NCBI GenBank assembly: GCA_002368955.1 | Contig: DFDY01000204.1 | Location: 1 to 7,504, forward strand | Origin: Bacteroidales bacterium UBA3816 | Lineage (GTDB): Bacteria > Bacteroidota > Bacteroidia > Bacteroidales > P3 | Direction: 5' to 3' | DNA: 7,504 nucleotides | Shown here: one piece after another, positions 1 to 4,529 of the stretch | Position numbering within the stretch: position 1 is the stretch's first letter | Layout of the letters: each line of letters opens with the position of its first letter | Notes under the pieces: generated by a model | Database searches by the model: none | Told to the model about the DNA's origin: nothing | What the model saw: only the letters and a program-made list of their open reading frames with translations | Position numbers and translations under genes: made by a program

Positions 1-3
1 TTA

Positions 4-738
4 TCAAACTAGAGCCATTTGTTTTGAGAGCGCATTATTCTCCGCCTCGCTATTGAAAACAACCACTGGATGTATTCTTCACTCCGGCACGCTTATGGTG
101 TGTTCTATTTATTTGTTTCCATTGTCGCGTCCCGTCGGGACGCAGTTTACTGACGTCTGAGTATCACGGCACTGCGCCTTCGGCTTGTACCGTGTTATTA
201 ATAGTCTCACCCCTTCTGGGTGATTTATAGAAGTCCCCTTATATGTATTTGCTTGGAATGAAGGTGCCGCAAAAGTCACCCTCTCCCTGTTTTGCAACGT
301 TATTGAGAGTTTGCCCCTTTGGGAAGTCCCCTATGGTTTGTCATCCATTTCTGGGACGACAATGTCTCTTTCTTTTCTAGCAACATACCCAATGGTAAAA
401 TTGGTGTGTATCTCTTTCTGTTTTCAAACAAATCCGTTATCTCGAAACTACCGCGAGGGGATTTCATCGTTTCCTAGCCACTTAGAAAGCGATAGGATAA
501 CGGTGAAGAAGCGTTGAGGTAACGTTTGTGTTGCGGGTTTTCTGTGCACAGACATTAATGTTGCTGTTAGGGGGTCATGCGGAGGCGTGTTTGGCTGATG
601 GTGCGGCCATAGCTCTGCGTTCTCTGTTGGAGAGCAAAGGCACTAATTGTTCAATTGTCGGCTGGTGCACTCGACTTTGGAACATACGGTCAGATGGGGA
701 AAGTCAAGGGGTGGGAAGGCACGAAAAGACATTTGCCG
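4..738 (-). pseudogene. degenerate minus-strand reading frame, possibly repeat-derived
   Basis: Reading the minus strand in the single frame whose codons end at multiples of three gives a long protein-like sequence interrupted only by stops at 643-645, 448-450, 424-426, 331-333, 109-111 and 79-81; it closes with a tandem stop at 1-6. The longest clean part is 109-330; a TTG codon at 295-297 could start it. Recognisable stretches include EIHTNFTIGYVARKERDIVV (about 410-351), SINHPEGVRLLITRYKPKAQ (about 240-180), CVPTGRDNGNK before the stop at 109, and ENNALSKQMALV at the end. I cannot assign a function. The wording recalls short hypothetical proteins from repeated intergenic DNA of Bacteroidales, but that is unverified memory. 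The frame may be decayed coding DNA, or a structured repeat that happens to be open in this frame. The part above about 516 is the least protein-like and may not belong. Confidence 0.3.
127..223. repeat. cluster of three small hairpins
   Basis: Three inverted repeats follow each other closely. GCGTCCC (127-133) pairs with GGGACGC (137-143) around a 3-base loop. CACGG (165-169) pairs with CCGTG (190-194), enclosing an inner GCC-TTC-GGC stem (176-184). TCACCC (207-212) pairs with GGGTGA (218-223) around a 5-base loop. None is followed by a T run, so they do not look like terminators. They may be part of a structured repeat or RNA, or a by-product of the Pro/Gly/Arg-rich minus-strand frame they sit in. 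Confidence 0.4.
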
Positions 739-851
739 TCAAGGAGAGATTCGTCGCCAAAGTGGTCATGGCGGCACAATGGGCGGAGCGTTTTAGTGTC
801 ACTCTTTTTTGCCATTTAAAAAAAAAATATCGCTAATTCAAAAATTCTTCG
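517..851. other. stretch without a convincing gene
   Basis: A plus-strand frame of about 100 codons (528-836) is open here, but its only early start is GTG. It has no Shine-Dalgarno sequence, no -7 box nearby, no recognisable motif, and it runs into the AT-rich leader of the next gene. I do not call it. The end of the stretch (818-827) is a run of ten A just upstream of the promoter of the OmpA-family gene. Confidence 0.35.
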
Positions 852-859
852 TACTTTTG
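852..859 (+). promoter_or_regulatory. Bacteroidota-type -7 box for the OmpA-family gene
   Basis: TACTTTTG matches the Bacteroidota sigma-70 (SigAb) -7 consensus TAnnTTTG and is followed by C, as is common. It lies 42 bases before the ATG at 902, in an AT-rich stretch. I see no clear TTG -33 element at the expected 19-21 base spacing, so the assignment rests on the -7 box and its position. Confidence 0.6.
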
Positions 860-901
860 CTCTTTGAAATAAAATGCGAAAATTAATATACTGATATTGG
901 T

Positions 902-2329
902 ATGAAACGTTTTTTGATAGCCTTACTTGCTTGTACTCTGATATTTGGCTACTGCGATGTGCAGGCTCAGAGTAAATCCAAGAGTTCTACGAAATCTTCG
1001 AAAAAGAAGTCTAAAAAGAAAAATAAAAAAGGAGACAAGCAAGAACCCACTCTCCAACTCACCACGCTGCCCTACAACAGCAACGACTGTATTTTTGCCA
1101 TACCGCTGAATGTGGATCAGACCTATGGCCCCACCACCGCTCCCCAGGGGGCAGGCCGTATCATGGAGGTGATGGCCGACAAGCGCCACCCCAATCTGCC
1201 TGAGTTTGAGCATAACGTGGTGTGGTACAAATTCTCCGTGCCCTACAACGGCAAGTTGGACATTGCCGTCACACAGCAGAACTTGGCCGACGACTACGAC
1301 ATGCTGGTGTACAAGTATACGGATGTCTATTTCAGCAACCACATCCAGTGCAACAAGGTGCTGCCTGTGGCGGTGAACATGTCGGCTGTGGACAGCTCGC
1401 TGCTGGTGAAGAAAAAGAAAGAGAACGTGCCTACCACAGGCGATGCCAAGGCCGACCTGAAGGCCAAACAGGATGCCGCCAAGGCGCGCCGCGAGCAGGA
1501 AGCGCTGCAGGCTGCCATGGGCACCATCGGCATGTATCACGATGCCGAGGACGTGATGCTCACCAAGAAGTCCAACAAACGCCATATCCGCTCCATCGAT
1601 GTGCGCAAGGGCGAGGTGTACTACATCATGCTCGACAATGTCAGCCCCAAAGGGTCGGGCCACAGCATCAAGGTCTCCATCTTTGTCGATGCCTTTGAGG
1701 TGCCCGTCACTTTCTACGACCCCAAGATTCGCAAGAGCGTGGAGGTGAACCTGCAGATTCTTGAGAAGAACACCAATAACCGCGTGATTGTCAACAATGA
1801 GCGGTTCCGCGGTGGCCGAGTCAAATTTGTGCCAGGCTTCAACTACACCCTCTATGCCAAGCGCGACGGCTATTTTGCCATCCTCTTCGACTTCAACGCC
1901 GACCGCTTTAAGGAGGACACCCTGCTACGCCTGCGCATGAACCGCGCCGAGCGGGGCACCATCTATCCCCTTACGAAGATTTATTTTGAGGACGAATACA
2001 AGCTGCTTTCCGCTTCCGATTCCACCCTTATGCCCTACGTGATGATGTTCAAGAACCACCCCGATGTGACTTTCACCATCAAGGGTTGGGTGAAGACATA
2101 CGGTGTGGACCCCGAACATGACCAACTGGTGTCGCTCGAAAGGGCCAAGTCGGTCAAAGAATTCTTTGTCAAGAACGGCATCCCCGAGGACCACATCAAG
2201 ACTTCCGGCATGACCACCACCGACATCAAACGTGCCGCCACTGCTGCCTTCGATACAAAGAAAGTGGATGAGGAATTTGTCAGCATCCAGTTGATCATCA
2301 CCGCTGTGGGAGCCAAGGAGAATCCCTGA
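902..2329 (+). CDS. OmpA-family outer-envelope protein with lysine-rich N-terminus
   Basis: This 475-residue protein is probably periplasmic or outer-membrane associated. Residues 1-22 form a signal peptide (MKRFL, a hydrophobic core, then VQA before Q23). Residues 24-45 are extremely lysine/serine-rich (SSKKKSKKKNKKGDK). Residues about 55-260 look like a beta-sandwich of the pre-peptidase C-terminal type, with NDCIFAIPLNVDQTYG, WYKFSVPYNGKLDIAV and DDYDMLVYKYTD. A charged, probably helical insert (170-206, rich in A, K, E, R, Q) interrupts it. Residues about 267-340 resemble a carboxypeptidase-regulatory-like beta domain. Residues about 356-470 are an OmpA/MotB-type domain with LVSLERAKSVKEFF and NGIPEDHIKTSG. 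In typical members a GHTD motif carries the Asp that binds diaminopimelate of peptidoglycan. Here it reads GWVK (395-398), although Arg414 of the RA motif is kept, so canonical peptidoglycan binding is doubtful. The ATG at 902 is chosen because it begins the signal peptide; there is no Shine-Dalgarno, which is normal in this phylum. The gene has its own promoter and terminator. Confidence 0.9.
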   Translation: MKRFLIALLACTLIFGYCDVQAQSKSKSSTKSSKKKSKKKNKKGDKQEPTLQLTTLPYNSNDCIFAIPLNVDQTYGPTTAPQGAGRIMEVMADKRHPNLPEFEHNVVWYKFSVPYNGKLDIAVTQQNLADDYDMLVYKYTDVYFSNHIQCNKVLPVAVNMSAVDSSLLVKKKKENVPTTGDAKADLKAKQDAAKARREQEALQAAMGTIGMYHDAEDVMLTKKSNKRHIRSIDVRKGEVYYIMLDNVSPKGSGHSIKVSIFVDAFEVPVTFYDPKIRKSVEVNLQILEKNTNNRVIVNNERFRGGRVKFVPGFNYTLYAKRDGYFAILFDFNADRFKEDTLLRLRMNRAERGTIYPLTKIYFEDEYKLLSASDSTLMPYVMMFKNHPDVTFTIKGWVKTYGVDPEHDQLVSLERAKSVKEFFVKNGIPEDHIKTSGMTTTDIKRAATAAFDTKKVDEEFVSIQLIITAVGAKENP

Positions 2330-2364
2330 TTATTTTTGATACTCCAGAATCAATGTATATCGTG

Positions 2365-2390
2365 AGGGAGCCGTGAGGCTCCCTTTTTTT
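2365..2390 (+). terminator. intrinsic terminator of the OmpA-family gene
   Basis: GGGAGCC (2366-2372) and GGCTCCC (2377-2383) form a perfect 7-bp stem, extended to 8 bp by A2365-T2384. The loop is GTGA, a GNRA-type tetraloop, and seven T follow (2384-2390). It begins 35 bases after the stop codon at 2329 and is a textbook rho-independent terminator for transcription from the left. Confidence 0.93.
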
Positions 2391-2466
2391 ATCAGAAGTG
2401 AATGTTTTTCCGTCATGTGTTTAGGGTTGCAAATCCTCCCATCATTTGCATGTAAAGTGGCGGTGG

Positions 2467-2491
2467 CCCTGTGGGCATTGTCCTCATAGGG
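2467..2491. repeat. 9-bp hairpin with two wobble pairs
   Basis: CCCTGTGGG (2467-2475) pairs with CTCATAGGG (2483-2491) around a 7-base loop; two of the nine pairs are G-T. No T run follows. It is the first of three hairpins between the OmpA-family terminator and the next promoter. Confidence 0.45.
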
Positions 2492-2517
2492 TTAGAGCAG
2501 TTGTGTATGTCCCTGAA

Positions 2518-2545
2518 CCCCAATCGGCCTAATGACCGATTGGGG
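2518..2545. repeat. perfect 10-bp inverted repeat
   Basis: CCCCAATCGG (2518-2527) and CCGATTGGGG (2536-2545) are perfect inverted arms with an 8-base loop, CCTAATGA. No T run follows, so it is not a standard terminator. It could be a dispersed intergenic repeat, a protein-binding site or part of a folded RNA; a genome-wide copy count would distinguish these. Confidence 0.6.
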
Positions 2546-2550
2546 ATTAT

Positions 2551-2569
2551 GCCTCACCGAGGCTTCTTT
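2551..2569 (+). terminator. weak terminator-like hairpin
   Basis: GCCTC (2551-2555) and GAGGC (2559-2563) form a 5-bp stem with a 3-base loop, followed by TTCTTT. The stem is short and the T run imperfect. The OmpA-family gene already has a strong terminator upstream, so this may instead be the third piece of the hairpin cluster that starts at 2467. Confidence 0.3.
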
Positions 2570-2613
2570 AGGCAAATGCGGATTATCGTTAAAGAAAAAA
2601 ATAAGGCATTTTC

Positions 2614-2643
2614 TTGTTGTTTTAGAAAAAAAAGTTATATTTG
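2614..2643 (+). promoter_or_regulatory. Bacteroidota-type promoter (TTG ... TAnnTTTG)
   Basis: TTG at 2614-2616 and TATATTTG at 2636-2643 fit the -33 and -7 elements of the Bacteroidota housekeeping sigma factor, with a 19-base spacer made mostly of A and T. The following CACC places the transcription start a few bases after 2643, giving a leader of roughly 20 bases before the small gene at 2669. It is the best promoter in the window. It probably also serves the T9SS gene at 2884, which has no -7 box of its own. Confidence 0.72.
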
Positions 2644-2652
2644 CACCAATTT

Positions 2653-2660
2653 AAAGGAGG
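2653..2660 (+). promoter_or_regulatory. strong Shine-Dalgarno sequence
   Basis: AAAGGAGG lies 8 bases before the ATG at 2669. Bacteroidota genes usually lack Shine-Dalgarno sequences, and no other gene here has one, so this match is unusual. It fixes the start of the 45-codon gene, excluding the upstream extension of that frame to 2471. Confidence 0.75.
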
Positions 2661-2668
2661 TATATATT

Positions 2669-2806
2669 ATGAAAACTATTCGTATTTGCGTTGTTTCCAT
2701 TTGTTTATGTTTTTTGCTATTGGAACATAGTGCCTGTAAGGCCCAGTCGTCAATAGTGGGTTCATTCCCCGCAGCCGCTGTCGAAAACTCGCTCATACGT
2801 TTGTAG
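2669..2806 (+). CDS. small secreted peptide of 45 residues (or truncated gene)
   Basis: The product begins MKTIR, followed by a hydrophobic, cysteine-containing segment (about residues 6-19) and CKAQ. It looks like an export signal with possible cleavage after Ala25, leaving about 20 residues ending in AAAVENSLIRL. The sequence before Cys23 (HSA) is a poor lipobox, so a lipoprotein is less likely. I do not recognise the mature part. The -33/-7 pair and near-perfect Shine-Dalgarno sequence immediately upstream argue that it is translated. A T9SS-secreted protein starts 77 bases after its stop, apparently on the same transcript. It could be a small secreted partner, a leader peptide controlling the next gene, or the remnant of a longer secreted protein. 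The two other forward frames downstream of the stop give nothing convincingly continuous. Confidence 0.55.
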   Translation: MKTIRICVVSICLCFLLLEHSACKAQSSIVGSFPAAAVENSLIRL

Positions 2807-2816
2807 TCATCAATAC

Positions 2817-2843
2817 CTTTAGCGTTATCTGCGACGGCTAAAG
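2817..2843 (+). promoter_or_regulatory. hairpin between small peptide gene and T9SS gene
   Basis: CTTTAGC (2817-2823) and GCTAAAG (2837-2843) are perfect 7-bp inverted arms around 13 bases. The hairpin starts 10 bases after the small gene's stop and ends 40 bases before the ATG at 2884. No T run follows. The position would suit an RNA processing, stability or attenuation element, but this is inference. Confidence 0.4.
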
Positions 2844-2883
2844 TGTCATAATAATGAGTGCTATTAATTATATCTTTTTAGTC

Positions 2884-3345
2884 ATGAAGAAAATTGCTTT
2901 TATTGTTTTGTTGATAGTCGGTTGGACAGGTGTCCATGGTCAGGACACGCTTATTCCACGAGATAGTAATCTGTTCTATACTTGGTGGTATGAATCGCTC
3001 GCGGCTGATACGGAAAGTACTATTACGTTAGCAACGTTCGTTTTCACTGGCTCTTCACCAAGCGATTATATATCCGAACTCGCACTCCGTTTCGAGACAG
3101 ACACGGCCTTAGATATCGTCGGTGTTCTCTATCATTCAACGGCCCCAGTTTCAGATTCGGTAGAGCGTCCAATAATTTTACGTAGAACATTCCAACTGTT
3201 TCAAGCGGTTGATACAGGCCTGCAACTTCTTGCCTCTAAGAATATATATAGGGATACTTCATCACCGCTGCACAGAAGACCTATTGACATGTTTTTTTTG
3301 CAGATACTTTATGGGGAAGAGGCTATGATCCTCAAAATTGTGTAA
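2884..3345 (+). CDS. T9SS-secreted protein, N-terminal part before a frameshift
   Basis: This is the front of a gene broken at a T8 run. The ATG at 2884 is preferred over the in-frame ATG at 2854 because it begins a clean signal peptide: MKKIAF, a hydrophobic core, then VHG before QDTL, with cleavage after about residue 19. The uncorrected product is 153 residues. Its last 15 residues, after the T run, are frame-shifted nonsense ending at the stop 3343-3345. Residues 20-138 are unfamiliar, rich in D, S, T and aromatic residues as in extracellular proteins, and contain no catalytic motif I can name. With a -1 shift at 3292-3299 the frame continues through ADTLWGRGYDPQNC to 4244, giving a 453-residue protein. 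There is no promoter directly upstream, so expression probably comes from the promoter at 2614-2643. Confidence 0.7.
   Translation: MKKIAFIVLLIVGWTGVHGQDTLIPRDSNLFYTWWYESLAADTESTITLATFVFTGSSPSDYISELALRFETDTALDIVGVLYHSTAPVSDSVERPIILRRTFQLFQAVDTGLQLLASKNIYRDTSSPLHRRPIDMFFLQILYGEEAMILKIV
3292..3299 (+). other. T8 run at the frame change: slippery site or disruption
   Basis: The upstream frame reads ATG TTT TTT TTG across this run and stops at 3343-3345. The downstream frame is closed by TGA at 3285-3287 and open from 3288 to 4241. The only homopolymer in the 3288-3342 overlap is this T8. A -1 ribosomal slip on T TTT TTG, or one extra U from transcript slippage, joins the halves as DMFFFADTLW. 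Only a weak 4-bp stem (3319-3322 with 3330-3333) lies downstream, so a classic stimulatory structure is not evident. A fixed frameshift mutation, phase variation or a sequencing error are equally possible. Confidence 0.7.
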
Positions 3346-4244
3346 GGGTTCATGATATAGCTACTTGTAAATTCTATGAATATTATTTTGACTCGCCCAT
3401 CAGAGTGGAGGATTCTTTTTATATTAGCTATAATTCTGGGATTGCATCACCTCCTGAAAATGAGCTTATAATGCGAGGTCAAAAATATAGTTTTGGGGAT
3501 TATAGAACGGTTTACTGTAATCATCTGGCAACCACTCCTTTCCCGCAAATTCAATACAAAGTAAGAAAGCGTTTTTATAATCCAAGCACAAATAACTACG
3601 ATTATTCCCCAACGTGGTATGATACTACAATTAGTGCGTTGATGTTGGCCTTTCCAATTATCGGTTACGGGTCTCCCTATGCCCGGTGCGTGCCAGTGGA
3701 GGGGATTACGTATAAGGAGGTATCGAACTGCCGATTCCAATTCACGTGGAGCGACACGGTGTATGCGCACAAGGGCTGGGAGTTCACCTATGTGGTGGAT
3801 GGCGCGTCGCCCGAGTCGGGCAACATAGTGGAGTGCAGCCTTGCCGAGGCCGAGGCCAACGTGGCACCGAATGTACAATATCGAGCCTTTGTGCGGCCGC
3901 GCTGCGTGGGACAGCGCTACGGCGACTGGGGCGAAGGGGTTCCGTTCTGCCATAGTCAACCCATCGGCATAGAAACCCAAGTGGACCAAGGCCATTTCAC
4001 CCTTACGCCCAACCCTACGACAGGGAAGGTGCAGGTGGGCTTTGGTGACGGAGTGTCGGCTGCCGAGGTGGGCCGGATAGTGGCCAGTGTGCTGGATGCC
4101 GCGGGCCATGAGGTGTTGCGGATTGAGCCGCCAGAGGGTTCCTCCTCCTTTGAGATAGACCTTGCGCCACTGTCCTCTGGCACCTATGTGGTCAGTGTGG
4201 TCACAGCTTTGGGCTCAGGCACACAGAGGGTGGTCAAGCAGTAA
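3300..4244 (+). CDS. T9SS-secreted protein, C-terminal part with type A sorting domain
   Basis: This continues the gene starting at 2884 in the -1 frame and supplies residues 140-453 of the corrected protein. If translated alone, the first candidate starts would be GTG 3405 or ATG 3471, neither with a Shine-Dalgarno or export signal. Residues about 273-358 look like a fibronectin-III/MAM-like beta-sandwich, with FQFTW, GWEFTYVVDG and YRAFVRPRCVGQRYGDWGEG. Residues 372-453 are a T9SS type A sorting domain: FTLTPNPTTGKVQV, then VLDAAGHEVLRIE, then IDLAPLSSGTYVVSV, ending RVVKQ. In this family the domain guides export through the type IX machinery and is usually cleaved, with attachment to surface lipopolysaccharide or release. 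The substrate or ligand is unknown. GC content rises sharply from about 3690 onward compared with the front of the gene. Confidence 0.82.
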   Translation, partial: ADTLWGRGYDPQNCVRVHDIATCKFYEYYFDSPIRVEDSFYISYNSGIASPPENELIMRGQKYSFGDYRTVYCNHLATTPFPQIQYKVRKRFYNPSTNNYDYSPTWYDTTISALMLAFPIIGYGSPYARCVPVEGITYKEVSNCRFQFTWSDTVYAHKGWEFTYVVDGASPESGNIVECSLAEAEANVAPNVQYRAFVRPRCVGQRYGDWGEGVPFCHSQPIGIETQVDQGHFTLTPNPTTGKVQVGFGDGVSAAEVGRIVASVLDAAGHEVLRIEPPEGSSSFEIDLAPLSSGTYVVSVVTALGSGTQRVVKQ

Positions 4245-4259
4245 CAATGGGTCAAGGCT

Positions 4260-4274
4260 CCCCCCCCAAAAAAA
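4260..4274. repeat. C8A7 homopolymer tract
   Basis: Eight C (4260-4267) are followed directly by seven A (4268-4274), starting 15 bases after the stop of the T9SS gene. Such tracts are prone to length variation and sequencing error. No stem precedes it on the plus strand, so it is not a terminator in that direction. Confidence 0.5.
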
Positions 4275-4295
4275 GCACAGAAGACAGATAGGAGT

Positions 4296-4379
4296 TGCCG
4301 AGCCTGAGCAATGATGAGCGAAAACGAAGGACTCGGCAGTGGCATGTTCTGCTGGAGCCGTATGGCTGCAGCAGAACAT
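4296..4379. repeat. intergenic element with 7-bp inverted repeat and 36-base palindrome
   Basis: TGCCGAG (4296-4302) and CTCGGCA (4332-4338) are perfect inverted arms around 29 bases. Five bases later a much stronger palindrome spans 4344-4379: ATGTTCTGCTG (4344-4354) against CAGCAGAACAT (4369-4379), then a G-G mismatch, then AGCC (4356-4359) against GGCT (4364-4367) around GTAT. That is 15 pairs with a single mismatch. No T run follows on either strand. The minus strand is open through the element (CHCRVLRFRSSLLRLGNS is one stretch), and I have an unverified memory of such short ORFs in repeated Bacteroidales DNA. A dispersed repeat, a transcript-end stabiliser for the T9SS gene or an operator upstream of ppdK are all possible. 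Confidence 0.55.
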
Positions 4380-4464
4380 ATTGATATATTGCATCTTTAT
4401 GGCAGTATGCGAAGTAGTGTTGATATCTTTTATATATAATTACTAATATATGGATTTTTTTTTG

Positions 4465-4472
4465 TAATTTTG
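4465..4472 (+). promoter_or_regulatory. Bacteroidota-type -7 box for ppdK
   Basis: TAATTTTG matches TAnnTTTG and is followed by CAC, as at the promoter at 2636. It lies 57 bases before the ATG at 4530, after a T9 run (4455-4463). No convincing TTG is seen at the -33 spacing. The leader (about 4480-4529) is almost pure A/T without Shine-Dalgarno, typical of well-expressed genes in this phylum. Confidence 0.6.
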
Positions 4473-4529
4473 CACTTCCATAAATATGGAGTATGGAATA
4501 AAATAATTTATTAATAAACACTATTTTAT

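Noticed and set aside
121..230. possible small structured RNA such as 6S, tmRNA or a riboswitch
   Set aside because: Hairpins are present, but no conserved core, pseudoknot or anticodon-type feature that I recognise matches a known family, and no -7 box sits just upstream.
311..517. 68-codon plus-strand ORF
   Set aside because: No Shine-Dalgarno or -7 box and no motif. The opposite strand reads as a more protein-like, although degenerate, sequence over the same bases.
528..836. 102-codon plus-strand ORF
   Set aside because: GTG start without ribosome-binding signal, no recognisable domain, and it ends in the A10 tract before the next promoter. The composition does not match the real genes here.
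923..1663. 246-codon minus-strand ORF opposite the OmpA-family gene
   Set aside because: It mirrors the sense codon pattern; the run of Phe/Leu/Arg is the complement of the lysine-rich stretch. No promoter or known motif.
1222..1698. 158-codon plus-strand ORF inside the OmpA-family gene
   Set aside because: It lies entirely within the signal-peptide-to-OmpA-domain gene in another frame, and its Arg/Gln/Gly/His-rich composition is typical of an out-of-frame read.
2471..2668. N-terminal extension of the 45-codon secreted peptide
   Set aside because: The extension crosses a perfect 10-bp hairpin, the promoter and the Shine-Dalgarno sequence. The ATG at 2669 starts a clean signal peptide right after AAAGGAGG.
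3447..4109. 220-codon minus-strand ORF opposite the T9SS gene
   Set aside because: The sense strand carries an unmistakable T9SS sorting domain in this interval. The reverse frame has no motif and no start context.
4252..4521. 89-codon minus-strand ORF in the gap before ppdK
   Set aside because: It runs through the palindrome, the C8A7 tract and the ppdK promoter region, with no ribosome-binding or -7 signal. It is better explained as an open frame across an intergenic repeat-like element.
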